From assembly GCA_023548195.1 (NCBI GenBank), contig JAJHZJ010000335.1, forward strand, positions 5,748,514-5,812,513: a stretch of 64,000 nucleotides of DNA. The letters run 5' to 3'. This document shows positions 45,010 through 55,466 of the stretch, piece by piece. This stretch comes from Bettongia penicillata ogilbyi (Eukaryota > Chordata > Mammalia > Diprotodontia > Potoroidae). The position numbers and the translations under genes were made by a program. Numbering within the stretch: the stretch's first letter is position 1; each line of letters begins with the position of its first letter. A model generated the notes under the pieces. It saw only the letters and a program-made list of their open reading frames with translations. It searched no databases and was not told where the DNA came from.

Positions 45010-45604
45010 TGAAATGGACGGACCGAGAATAAATCACAGGCATGTCAATTAGGAATTTTGAGAGCATCTTTTATTAGCCAGGCTGGCGGCTGCCTTATGG
45101 AGAGACCCAGAGGAGACAACCCCAAACTGAGGTGGGTGAGTGCATTTTAAGCATTTCTGCACTACTCGGTACAGCCTTGCAGTTTCCACAACAAATAGAG
45201 TTCTGACAGAGCAAGAGGGGGGCTTGCTGCTAGGCAAGAGCCCCCAAAACAGAGGGGGTTGTCAGGGTGCTACTAGGCAAAGGACCCCAACAGAGGAGAG
45301 GTGCCAGGAGAGGTAGCCAATCAGACTGGTTGTCATAGTTGTCAGGAAGGGGGGGTGCTCAGCAGAAGGTGGTTACCTGGTAAAGGGGGTCTAACATTAG
45401 GTGGGGCACAGGTGGTTACCATGCAAATGGACTAAACAAGAAATGACTGTTAACAATTCATCAGATATTAAACCAAAGGGAAATAACATTTTGACAGGGG
45501 CCCAACACAGAAAAACTGTTACTAGGCAAGTTATCCAAACCTGCCCAGTAACCTAATAGATATCACTCAACCTAGGGGCCCAGGGAGGAATAATGTCCAC
45601 TTCA
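45010..45604 (-). mobile_element. Solo LTR of a class I (gammaretrovirus-like) endogenous retrovirus
   Basis: A 595-bp unit with inverted ends TGAAATGGAC ... GTCCACTTCA (TG...CA) and a perfect 4-bp TSD, CTAC, at 45006-45009 and 45605-45608. Orientation is minus: there the polyadenylation signal AATAAA occurs in GGCTAATAAAAGATGC near 45070, followed by a short R-U5. The U3 part (about 45600-45150) is CT-rich with CCAAT-like ATTGG on that strand. Four-base TSDs and an AATAAAAG-type R region are typical of gammaretroviruses. No internal viral genes remain; the proviral body has been lost by LTR-LTR recombination. Confidence 0.9.
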
Positions 45605-45879
45605 CTACCAACATAATAACATCGTATTACATTCATATGACACAATTTGTTTAGCTCTTCCCCAATGGATGATTCCTCTTTCATTTCCAGTTCTTTGCTG
45701 CTACAAAAATAACTAATATTTTGCTGTAGATGAGTGATTTTCCTCCATCTTTGATCTCTTTGGAATGTAGACCTGGTAGCAATATTTAATTGCTGGGACA
45801 TATGCAAAGGTCAGTAACTTTAGGAACATAGTTCAAAAGGGATTTCTGGAACAGCTCCAGAATGGCTATCTCCTCAGCT

Positions 45880-46620
45880 ACTCAGGCTCACAGTGTAGGT
45901 GTCATCTTGGAATACCTCACTCTCTCACCACTCATATCCAGTCTGGCACCATCTTGTCAATCTTACTTCCATCATGTCTCTTGTATACACTACATTTTCT
46001 CTGCTGACCCTGCTACCACCCTGGTGTTGACTCTTATCACTTCACCCTGGCTATTTGGATAGCTTCTGGAGGATCTTCTTGCCTCAGATCTCTTGCCATT
46101 CCAGTCCACCTCCTATTCGAGTGTCAAAGTGATCTTCCTACTGACCATGTCAACACTCTCCCAGCTCACATTCAATCAACTCCAATGTATCCTTATCATG
46201 AATTCAGGAATAAATTTTAAAAATCTTGTGTGGCTTTTAAAGTCTTTCAAAAACCTAATCCCCTTTTATCTCATTAGTCTTCTTAACACTCACCCCACCT
46301 CCACACGTACTTTGGCCTCCTTGCTGTTCCAGAACAAGACATTCCACCTGCAGATTCTATGCATTTTCTTTGGTTGCCCTTCATGCCTGGAATTCTGTCC
46401 TTCCTCATCTCTGCCTTCTGACTTTCTGGCTTCCTCCTCGTCCCAGCTAAAATCTGTGCCTTCCAGAAGTTGGCCTTAATGCTAATGTCTTCCCTTTCTT
46501 GACCATCTTCCATTTATCATTTATGTATCTTGTTTGTACATAGTTGTTTCCATGTTGTCTCCTCCAGCAGACTGTGAGTGCCTGGCACATAGTAGGTGCT
46601 TAATAAATGCTTGTTAACTG
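45880..46620 (+). mobile_element. L2 LINE 3' portion lying inside an L1
   Basis: GGTGTCATCTTGGAATACCT, TATTTGGATAGCTTCTGGAG, GTCAAAGTGATCTTCCTACT, TCAATCAACTCCAATGTATC, TTCATGCCTGGAATTCTGTC, GAGTGCCTGGCACATAGTAG, GTGCTTAATAAATGCTTGTT. Well ordered L2 3' 740 bp, ending in the usual tail. Flanked on both sides by L1 sequence of one element. Confidence 0.85.
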
Positions 46621-46866
46621 TTTTCCCACAGCTCTTACAACATTTGTCATTTTCCTGGCAGCCAGTTTCCCAATCTGATGAATGTGAGGTGGAACCTGAG
46701 TTTCTTTAATAATTCGTCATTTAGTGCATTTTTATATGACTATTGAGAGCTTGGATTTCTTCTTTAGAATACTGTCTGTTTATATTCTTGGACCATTTCT
46801 CAATTAAGGACACTTACCCCCCCCCACTCCCCCACCTCTCACCTCTATGCTATGTATGTGGGAAGC

Positions 46867-46891
46867 GGGGGGGGGGGGGGGGGGGGGGGGG
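46867..46891. repeat. Homopolymer G25
   Basis: Twenty-five consecutive G residues after GGAAGC. Confidence 0.95.
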
Positions 46892-46959
46892 AATGTGTCT
46901 TCTCTGCTTCTTTCTCCAAGAAATCTCTCTGCCAACCAGGAGCCACATCTCCTGGCATC

Positions 46960-47215
46960 ATCATTATTATCCACTGGCTATAGTAGAAAGAGCAATGGAC
47001 TTGATCAGAAGACAGATGGTTTCCACACTACTTCTGACACTAGTGCTGAACCGGCAAGGAGATCTTTGCAGTGTGACTTCATTACCATTCATTAAACCTC
47101 CCTAGGCCTCGGTTGCCTTATACGTAAAATAAGGCTAAGAGCACTTGTACTACCTACTTCACTGGGATGAAAACACTGTGTAAAATGTAAATCAGCTCAT
47201 TTAGGGAAGAAACAT
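46960..47215 (+). repeat. MIR-type SINE
   Basis: GCTATAGTAGAAAGAGCAAT, CTACTTCTGACACTAGTGCT, CTCGGTTGCCTTATACGTAA, TGTACTACCTACTTCACTGG, GATGAAAACACTGTGTAAAA: a complete forward MIR. Confidence 0.8.
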
Positions 47216-47640
47216 TTATTAATTTTTTATTTATTAATGCACAATTAATTAATAATTATTTATTTATTAATGCACCACTAGGTGCATTAGGTGCATTAAG
47301 TGATAGGTGACAAATTAGGTGATTAGGTGACAAATACATGGAGCTTCTGGTCTACTCTTCGAAGTTTGAGTTCTAAGAGACTGCTGCATTAAGATGTGTG
47401 TACTTCAGGGGGTCTTTGATCTCATTGTTGTGGACATTAATGCAGATGGCAACTCATCCACAGTTCCTTGTAATGTATAATTTTTGTTCATGTTCTTCCC
47501 CAAATCCTCTGAAGGCATATCACCCCATAGAGAGACCTTCTTCTGGCTTTTAGTTTCACTGAGCACCAAATATCACAGGCTCTCAGAGATTCTCTGATGA
47601 CCTCAGAGGTCATCTAGCCTAATACGTATCTAATCAAGAA
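47216..47640. repeat. A/T-rich short tandem repeats
   Basis: TTATTTATTAATGCA, GGTGCATTAG and GTGACAAATTAGGTGATTAG repeat with slight changes in 47216-47335, suggesting local slippage. The remainder is unrecognised. Confidence 0.6.
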
Positions 47641-48430
47641 TCCCTTCAACGAGAGGTTGGAAATCCTGACGTCAACCTCAATCTTCATTCCATGCATCCA
47701 ACTAGTTGCCATATCTTGTCATTTCTACCTCTCCCACAAGTCTTCCTTTCAGTTGCTTGCATGGCCACTGCCCTCTTTAGTCTTTGCCTTTCATCCATAC
47801 TACCTCCAAAGTTTCCCTGGCTCTTGTCTCTTCCCTTGCCTCTCTCCAATCCATTCTTCTCACAGTTGTCAAAATGACTTTCCTAAAGCTTGTATGTGAC
47901 CATGTCACTTCCCTCCTCAATAAATTCCAAGGGCTCCCAGTCACAAATTCTGTTGGGCATTTTAAGTCCTTTACAAACTTGGATCCAACCTACTGATCCA
48001 ATCCTACAGAATTTCTTTTCAAACACTCCACAGACCAATCAAAAGGGCCTTCTTGCTGTCTCTCACATGACAGTCTATCCTCCACTTCAGTGCCTTTGCA
48101 TGGCCTGTCATCGATGCCTCAGATACACTCCTTCCTCATTGCTACCTCTTAGAACGGAATCCCTCTTTTCTCTCAAAACTCAACTCAAGGCTCACCTTCT
48201 ACATTGATCCTGTAGCTGCTAGTGCATTCCCCTCCAAATTACCTTGTACTTATTTTGTATGTATATGCGGAAGCTTTGACACACACATATTTTATATGTG
48301 CTCATAGATGTACATATTTTTGTCTCTGATAAAACACAAGTTCTTTGAAAATAGGGAGTATTTCATTTTTGTCTTTGTATGAGCAGAGCCCAGCACATGG
48401 TAGGCATTCTGATCAGTACTTGTGGATTGA
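47641..48430 (+). mobile_element. L2 LINE, 3' 790 bp
   Basis: GTTGCCATATCTTGTCATTT, TCACAGTTGTCAAAATGACT, GTATGTGACCATGTCACTTC, TTCCAAGGGCTCCCAGTCAC, AAACTTGGATCCAACCTACT, ACTCAAGGCTCACCTTCTAC, and a tail with CAGAGCCCAGCACATGGTAG. Forward order; protein-like frames are L2 relics. Confidence 0.85.
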
Positions 48431-48800
48431 TATCTTTATTGACTGAAGAGGAATTTCACCAGTGAGAGCCCATTGCACTTTTGAATGACTCTCAATATGA
48501 AGATATGTTTTCTGACATTGAGCTTCATTCAGTCTATCTTTATGAAACCTTTTCCTCCCATTGTATTCTAGGGATCCATGTAGAACAAATCTAATTCCTC
48601 TCCCATGTGACAACCCTTCAAACATTTGAAGACCATTGTCACATCCTTCTCAAATCTCCTCTGGGTTAAACAAAGTCATTTCCTTCAACCAGTCCTCATT
48701 TGGCATGGTCTTTAAGTCCTTCCCTGGCCTGGTGGTTCTCCAGCTAATCAACGTCCTTCCCAAATGGCAGCTCAGTTCAGTTCAGTTCAATCTGTTGGTC
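48431..48800. repeat. CR1/L3-like LINE fragment (tentative)
   Basis: TGTAGAACAAATCTAATTCC, TCTCCCATGTGACAACCCTT, CAAACATTTGAAGACCATTG, CTTCAACCAGTCCTCATTTG, CTGGTGGTTCTCCAGCTAAT. Same family as 32385-32680 but a longer copy. Confidence 0.6.
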
Positions 48801-49404
48801 AGTGAAAAAAGATCTCACATTTAGAAAAGTTAATGTTTATAGACAGGGGGATATGGTTCTCAGTACCTCTTTTCCTATCTTTCCACCATTCCAATGCTAA
48901 AAAGTAGGAGGAGGCTGTATAGGACTGGGGTCTATCACTTATTTTTCTTCATTTCATGGGTTTCCATCGCCAAACCTCCTTTCCTTAGCTAGGCTAGCTG
49001 ACCCAGTCTGTCACTGGGATTCTGCTCCAAGCTCTCCTAGCATGGTAGAAACTGTCAGACCTACAACCACCTCCACAGTGGATTAGTGGAAGAATGAATG
49101 AAGCAGTGGAGGAAGACCCTCTAACCATAAAAACAAAACACTTTATTATTTCAGTTGGAGGTACTGGGGATTCTTAGCTTGGAGAAGAGGAGATTAAAGG
49201 ACTATACTTCTTCCCTTACCCTGTTATTGTGAATTCAGGCCAAAGGTGAGATGGGGGAAGAGAAAGTTTTCCTCAACTGCTGGCTCCTGCCTCGATGGAC
49301 ATTGTAAGGCTAATTTTTGACCAGCCAACTTTGATCAGTGGAAGTTGTCCCTTCCAAATCAAGATACTTTTTCATATTTGTAAAAAAAAAATGTAATCCA
49401 TTTA
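48801..49404. other. No gene recognised
   Basis: About 600 bp of unremarkable non-coding DNA. Confidence 0.4.
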
Positions 49405-50714
49405 GTGCCAGGCACTGTGCAAGGTGCTGTAGATCTAGCAAGGACCAAGAATGAACCAACCCCTACTCACAAAGAGCTCATATTGTAAAGGGGGAATCAA
49501 CAAAAAGTCAATATACATAAATGTAAAGGGAATGTAGAGTAAAATACACAAAGAAGTATACAAAAGAGTAAAATATAAGGTAGCTTAGAAGGCTAATGAT
49601 GAGTAGCTGAGTTTCTTGCAGGAGGTGGTCCTTGGGATGTCTATGAGGCAGTGATAAGGTAGGAGTACAGTCCAGGTATGGGGAATGGTTACTGAAAAGA
49701 AGTGGAAGGACAGAGAGTTCAATTTGGCTGGATCAGAATGTAAGAGGGAAATAATGTCCAATGAGACTGGGAAGATAGTTGGGGTCAGATTGTATGGGAT
49801 TTTAAAAGGCAAACAGAGAAATTTATATTTGATCCTAGAGGCACTAGGGAGCTACTGGAACTGATTGAGTAGGGGAGTCACATGGACAGATTTTTACTTA
49901 AAGAAAATTATTTTGACAGCAGTGTGTAGGATGTACTGTTGTAGGGATACACTTGAGGCAGGGAGACCAATTAAGAGGCTGTTGAAATAACCTAGGTGAA
50001 GGGTGATGAGGACCTTTCCTAAGGTGGTAGCTGTGTGAGTGGAGAGAAGGGATGAAAGTGATGTTGTGGAGGCAGAAATAATGAGATTTGGCAACTGAGC
50101 TGAGGATGATGTGGAAATTATAAACCTGGGAAACTAGAAAGATGGGGGTGCTTTTGACAGAGGAAAGTTCAGAGGGAAAGATGAATTCAGTTTTGTACCT
50201 GTTGAGTTTAACAAGTCTCCTGGACATCAAGTTTGAAACATCAAATAGGCAAAATTGATGATGCAGGACTGATAGTCAAGGGAGACTTGGGATGCATCTA
50301 TAGATATGGGGAGTCATCTGCCTGGAGATGATAATGAAGCCAACGAGAACTTACGAGGTTATCAACAGCACAGAGGGAGAAAAGGGCCCAGGCCAAAGCT
50401 TTGGCCCACAGCTACAGGATGTGACATGGATGATAAGCCGACAAAGGACACTGAATAGTCAGATGGGGTGAATCAGGTGAGAGCAATGTCATAAAAAACC
50501 TAGAGAAGAGAGCCACCAAGCCGCCAACGAAGAGATGATTGGTAATTCTGGAGAGAACAGTTTCAGTTGAGGAGTGTGGTTGAGTCTGCAAAGGGTTGAG
50601 AAAATAGAAGTGAGCAAGGATAGCTTTTAAAAAAAAAATTTTTTTTTTGTAGAAAATTGATTGAGAAAGGAAGAAGAGATATGGGAGGGTAAGGTCTAGT
50701 GAAGCTTTTTTGTT

Positions 50715-50932
50715 TGTTTGCTTTTTAAAATTTAATTAATTTTATTTACTTTCAGTGTTCTACAATCACTACCACATAACTTAGATGATTATTTTTCCCT
50801 CCCTCCCTAAGACAGCATACAATTTTATATAGGTTCTACACATACATTCCTATTAAATACACTTTCATTATAGTCATGCTGTGTAGAAGAATTAACATGA
50901 TTGGGAGAAATCATATAACAAACCAAAACATA

Positions 50933-50965
<33 letters not shown>

Positions 50966-51665
50966 GATTTGCTACATTCTGCGATTGAATTCCACAGTTC
51001 TTTCTCTGGATGTGGAAGGCATTTTGCCTTAGAAGACCATAGAGAATTTTTTCTAAGTCCTTGCATTGCTACGAAGTTCCAAGTATACCAGAAAAAAACT
51101 CGCACACTGTGGTCATTGCTGTGCACAAAGTTCTCCTGGTTCTGCCCCTTTCACTCAGCATCAGATCATATAAGTCCTTCCAGGCCTCTCTGAGGTCTTC
51201 CTGCTTATCATTTCTCATAGTGCAATAGTACTCCATTACATTCATATACCATAATTTATTCAGCCATTCCCCAATTGATGGGCATCCCCTTGATTTCCAG
51301 TTTTTGGCCACTACAAAGAGTGCTGCTATAAATATTTTTGTACATGTGGGACCCTTTCCCATTTTTATGGTCTCTTGGAGATACAGTCCTAGAAGCGATA
51401 TTGCTGGGTCAAAGGGTATGCATATTTTTGTAGCCCTTTGGGCACAGTTTCAAATTGCTCTCCAGAATGGTTGGATCAGCTCACAGCTTCACCAACAATG
51501 TATTAGTGTTCCAACTCTCCCACATCCTCTCCAACATTTATCATCTTCCTGTTCTGTTATGCTTGCCAATCTGATAGGTGTGATGTGGTACCTCAGAGTT
51601 GTTTTGATTTGCATCTCTCTAATTAGAGCATTTTTTCATATATGACTATAGATATCTTTAATTTC
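50715..51665 (-). mobile_element. 5'-truncated L1 (ORF2 C-terminus and 3' UTR)
   Basis: The best preserved L1 C-terminus in the window: minus frame at 51362-51069 reads KNWKSRGCPSIGEWLNKLWY then MEYYCTMRNDKQEDLREAWK, an unmistakable L1 ORF2 C-terminal signature. The 3' UTR and A/T-rich tail lie towards 50715. A (CA)14-type microsatellite sits at 50933-50962. The insertion splits an older repeat. Confidence 0.9.
50933..50962. repeat. (CA)n microsatellite
   Basis: About 14 uninterrupted CA units within the L1 3' UTR. Confidence 0.95.
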
Positions 51666-52204
51666 TTCTTTTCGTTACTTTTTAAAGGAAGGGGAAAATG
51701 CACATATTTGAAGGTAGTATAGAGAAGAAACCAGTAGAAAGGGAGAGGCTGAAGATTGGAGATGAGAGGGAGTGATTAAGGTTCCTATCTACTCAAGAAG
51801 ACAGGAGAGGAGGTCAAGTGTGTATACAAAGGAAGTTGGCTTAGGAAATAAGGACCACCTGTTTGTCAGGTGCTGGAGGAAGGAGAGAGTAGAAGATGGT
51901 GTCAAAGGGTTTTGAGATAAAGAAAGTGGGAGAAGAGGGATCTTGCTGAATGGCTTCATTTTTTGTTTTGTTTTTAAAGAAGAAAAATCCTGTTTTGACA
52001 CCATATTACTATTCTTTTTTAATTAACCAAAATTGCATTTCTTCTTCCCTCATTCTATTATTGTCTTTCATTTCAGCCTGGGCTAATGGTTAGTCAAGGA
52101 TTAACTCTTTCCTGGACAACCCCCTTTCCCCCACATTGGAGAAATATTTTGGGAATTTTGAGTTCTCTACTTTTGGGTCATAGTATGAGGATTAGAGAAA
52201 ATTA

Positions 52205-52705
52205 ATTTGAGGACTTTTTTCTTAATAGTATTTTTTTCAAATTACATGTAAAGATAGTTTTCAACATTCATTTTTATAAGAATTTGAGTTCCAAATTTTT
52301 CTCCCTCCCCTCTCACCAAGACAGCAAGCAATCTGACATAGGTTATACATATACAATCATGTTAAACATATTTCCACATTAGTCATGTTGTGAAGGAAGA
52401 ATCAGAACAAAGGAAAACTATGAGAAAGAAAAACCAAAAAGTGAAAATAGTATGCTTTGACCTACATTCAGACTCTATCAGTTCTTTCTCTGGATGTGGA
52501 TTGCATTTTTATCATGAGTTTTCTGAAATTGTCTTGGACCACAGTATAGCTGGGAAGAACACTGTCTATCATAGTTGATCATCACACAACGTTGCTTTAA
52601 CTGTGTACAGTGTTCTTCTGGTTTTGTTCACTTCACTCTAAATTATACATTAGTTCATGTAAGTCTTTTCAGGTTTTTCTGAAATCTACCTGCTCATCAT
52701 TTTTA
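52205..52705 (-). mobile_element. L1 3' end, short
   Basis: Plus-strand landmarks of the L1 3' end in reverse: CAAATTACATGTAAAGATAG, TCTCACCAAGACAGCAAGCA, TTCTTTCTCTGGATGTGGAT, GAAATCTACCTGCTCATCAT. It breaks off where the next L1 begins. Confidence 0.8.
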
Positions 52706-53560
52706 TTTTTTTGGAATTTTCAAAAACTTTTCCCACTCAATATTATTTTTTTCCAATTACATATAAAGATAATTTTCAACATTCCCTTTTATAAGATTTT
52801 GAGTTCCAATTTTTTTTCTCCCTTCCTCCTCTCCTCCTTCCTCCCCAAGAAGGCAAGCCATCTGATATAGGTATACATGTACAATCATATTAAACATATT
52901 TCCACATTATTCATGTTGTGAAAGAAGAATCAGAACCAAAGGAAAAAAATGAGAATGAAAAACACATAAAACAAACAACAAAAAAGAGGATAGTATGTTT
53001 CTATTTGCATTTAGATTCCACAGTTCTTTCTCTGGATGTGGACAGCATTTTCCATCCTGAGTATTTTGGAGTTGTCTTGGATCATTGTATGGCTGAGAAG
53101 AGCTAAGTCTGTCAAAGTCGATTCTTGTACAATGTTGCTGTTACTGGGTACAATGTTCTGATTTTGCTCACTTCACTATCAATTCATGCAAGTCTTTCTA
53201 GGTTTTTCTGAAATCTGCCTGCTCATCATTTCTTGTAGAATGACAGCATTCCATTACATTACACTTGTATACTACAACTTGTTCAGCTATTCCCCAACTG
53301 ATGGGCATCCCCTCAATTTCCAATTCTTTGCTACCATGGAGCTGTTATATTTTTGTACATGTGGGTGCTTTTCCCTTTTTTTATGATCTCTTTGGGATAC
53401 AGACATAGTAGTGGTACTGCTGGATCAAAGAGTATGTACAATTTTATAGCCTTTTGGGAGAGTTCCAAATTGCTCTCTAGAATGGTTGGAGCAGTTCACA
53501 ACTCCACCAACAATGCATTAGAGTTCCAATTTTTCCACGTCTTTTCAGGGTAGTTTCAAT
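52706..53560 (-). mobile_element. L1 3' end, longer, abutting the previous one
   Basis: A/T-rich tail, CCAATTACATATAAAGATAA, CCTCCCCAAGAAGGCAAGCC, TCTTTCTCTGGATGTGGACA, CTGCCTGCTCATCATTTCTT, TCCCCAACTGATGGGCATCC, TCTAGAATGGTTGGAGCAGT. Same 3' subfamily and orientation as 52205-52705. Confidence 0.82.
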
Positions 53561-54724
53561 GGTGAGGAGGGGGGAAGATGCTTTATCATCATTACTGCAA
53601 CACTATCATTACTAAGAAAGCCTTTCTAAGAAATTCAACACTGGCTCCACATTGGGATTTAACATGTCAAAATCATTGTGCATCATACTATTTTATATAT
53701 AGATAGGAAAATTCATAGACATATCCCTTTTTAATATATTTGGAATTTTTACTATGAATTTACAGATATTTTGGATTTTACCATGAAGGTTGAATTCGAA
53801 TTCTAGCACTTCCACTTACTACGAGAATGACCATGGTCAAGTCACTGGCATGGTTTTTTTTTAAAATGATAGAATTGAACTAAAAGGTACTAAGGTCATT
53901 CTAAAACCCCCTTCCCCCCAACCCCAGGGAACACATTTTAATCACACAAATACATGAATGATGATGGATAATGTCAACTTGTTGCTTCTGTCACAGCCCA
54001 TTCCAGACCTAGTGTGGTACAGTAGAAAAGAGTAGTGGTTCTGGGGTAAGATGTTCTTCAAATGTCTCCTCTGAAGCTTATTCCGAGTTTGACCTTGGGA
54101 AGCCACTTCACCTACCCGGTGTTGTGGGGTTCTTTCTCCCTTCTATGCCCCAACTCCCTTTGAGTTCTGGAGTCTTTCACATGTCTCAAAATGGAATGTC
54201 AGAGGGGATGACACCCGAGTCTTTGGGTCCCCCCACCACCACCAGGGGCAATGAGACAGGCTCCCTCCAGAATCTGGACAGCATTAGCAGTGTGGTTTCA
54301 AAGGCATCAGCAAGGTTACAGTTAGTCCGACTTTTTAGAATGAGCCGTAACAAAGTAACAAAGGCTTGTGTTACTACCCAACGTGTCCTTCCGTAACTCA
54401 TCATGCTACATTACGGGCTCGGTTTCACAACGTGGTAATGAGTTCATCCAGGCTTCTTGAGTCATTTATAGGAATTTTCATTTTCTGTACCTTTTACAAT
54501 GACTTTTTTCCCTTCTGCCTTGCCCTGCTGAGATTTCTTTTTTTTTAAAGCCTGGTGTGCTCGAGGTCAGAACTTTTAAAACCCACTGTATCCATATCTG
54601 AATCTCAGTTTTCAGAACTTCTTATTTTGAAAACCTGACTTTGCAGCTCACCCGGGAATAAGTAAATACTTCATAAAGCTTCACTCATTGAAAGGGGAAA
54701 ACTAAGGAAAGTGAAATGATGGAG
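53561..54724. other. Upstream flank of the CpG island
   Basis: Contains a SINE remnant at about 53780-53860 (GGTTGAATTCGAATTCTAGC). The last 600 bp lack repeats and hold motif-like, CpG-bearing sequence (GAGCCGTAACAAAGTAACAA, CCCAACGTGTCCTTCCGTAA, CATTACGGGCTCGG), so they may be proximal regulatory DNA of the gene that starts in the island. Confidence 0.4.
54706..54716 (+). promoter_or_regulatory. IRF/PRDM1-like GAAA motif 1
   Basis: GGAAAGTGAAA, preceded by GAAAGGGGAAAAC at 54690-54702. It fits the GAAANNGAAA class of interferon-response and PRDM1 sites and sits at the upstream edge of the CpG island. Confidence 0.5.
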
Positions 54725-55095
54725 AGACCGCCTCCTCCCGGTCTCCGTCCTGGGGAAGTCGGGGAAACTCCGCGCCCGGAACCACGCTGACCTCCCGCGC
54801 CCGGACGGGGCGCTCTCGGACCCGGGCCGCCGGCGGGCCGCCCGCGGTGGGGGCTTCCCGGGGCTCGGTCCATTGTGGCGGCGGCGGCGGGCGAGCGCAG
54901 GGCTCCGCGGGGCGCCGGGCAGTGCCGGGCCCGGGGGCGGGGCCGGGCGCCCCGAGGTGCGCTCCCGCGGCCCCGCCCGTCCCGGTCCGCGGTCCGCGGG
55001 CGCTGCGGGGCGCGGGCTCGGGGCCGGCCGGGCCGGGCGGCTCGCGCCTCCTCCGCCGCCGCCTCCGCCGCCGCTGCCCTACTTCACTCGAGTTT

Positions 55096-55110
55096 AGTTT
55101 CACTCACTTT
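55096..55110 (-). promoter_or_regulatory. IRF-like GAAA motif 2
   Basis: Minus strand AAAGTGAGTGAAACT, close to the ISRE pattern with a GAAACT half. Directly downstream on the plus strand is ACATCCGGGT, an ETS-like CCGG core reading. Confidence 0.4.
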
Positions 55111-55165
55111 ACATCCGGGTTTTTTCCCTAGGCAATGGGGACCGCAGCACACCCCGTTCCTTAGG

Positions 55166-55178
55166 CAAAGTGAAATAA
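55166..55178 (+). promoter_or_regulatory. IRF/PRDM1-like GAAA motif 3
   Basis: CAAAGTGAAATAA, containing the PRDM1 core AAAGTGAAA. The A/T-rich word stands out in the surrounding GC-rich DNA. Confidence 0.4.
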
Positions 55179-55260
55179 ATTCGCCGCACCGCCCCGACAA
55201 GTAGTCCGCCCGAGCGCCGCCGTTAGGCCTCCTCCTCCTCCTCCCGGCCCGGCCCGCCCG

Positions 55261-55280
55261 GCCCAGGCCCAGGCCCAGGC
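55261..55280. repeat. Hexamer repeat, left arm of inverted repeat
   Basis: GCCCAGGCCCAGGCCCAGGC. Its exact reverse complement is at 55467-55486. Confidence 0.9.
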
Positions 55281-55466
55281 GCGGCCAGGGAGGGAGAGGA
55301 GGGGGAGAGCCCGGCGCCCCCGCGCCCCCGCGCCCCGCGGTCCGCCCGCTCCCTCCAGCTCCCTCGCTCTTTCCCGAGCAGCGGCGGCGCGCGAGCACGC
55401 GCACGGCGGCGGCGCGCACGGCGGCGGCGGCGGGGCCGCGCGGCGGGCTCCCGAGCGAGCGAGTGT

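Larger units (their letters stand above)
44460..46830 (-). mobile_element. L1 3' end interrupted by three insertions
   Basis: One L1 (minus) in pieces: 44460-44745 and 44870-45009 (3' UTR to ORF2 end), 45605-45860 (plus GCTCTTCCCCAATGGATGAT, TGGAATGTAGACCTGGTAGC), 46621-46830 (plus CATTTGTCATTTTCCTGGCA, TTCTTGGACCATTTCTCAAT). Joined in order they follow the other L1 copies in this window. The breaks are a short L1 tail, a solo LTR and an L2. Roughly 45 bp of L1 is missing at the L2 junction. Confidence 0.8.
49405..51985 (+). mobile_element. Old LINE-like element (tentatively CR1/L3 type), split by an L1
   Basis: Left part 49405-50640: AGTGCCAGGCACTGTGCAAG, CACAAAGAGCTCATATTGTA, AAGAGGCTGTTGAAATAACC, CTGGGAAACTAGAAAGATGG, TTGTACCTGTTGAGTTTAAC, GGAGTCATCTGCCTGGAGAT, AGCACAGAGGGAGAAAAGGG. 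Right part from 51700: AGTAGAAAGGGAGAGGCTGA, GAAGACAGGAGAGGAGGTCA, GTTTGTCAGGTGCTGGAGGA. The parts continue one another in the order of a widespread mammalian repeat. No intact ORF. Family name uncertain; order and continuity are seen directly. Confidence 0.6.

Noticed and set aside
45010..45604. Possible full provirus
   Set aside because: Only one LTR is present, flanked directly by its TSD; no internal gag, pol or env.
46093..46479. 128-codon plus frame
   Set aside because: Also L2-derived, inside the nested stack.
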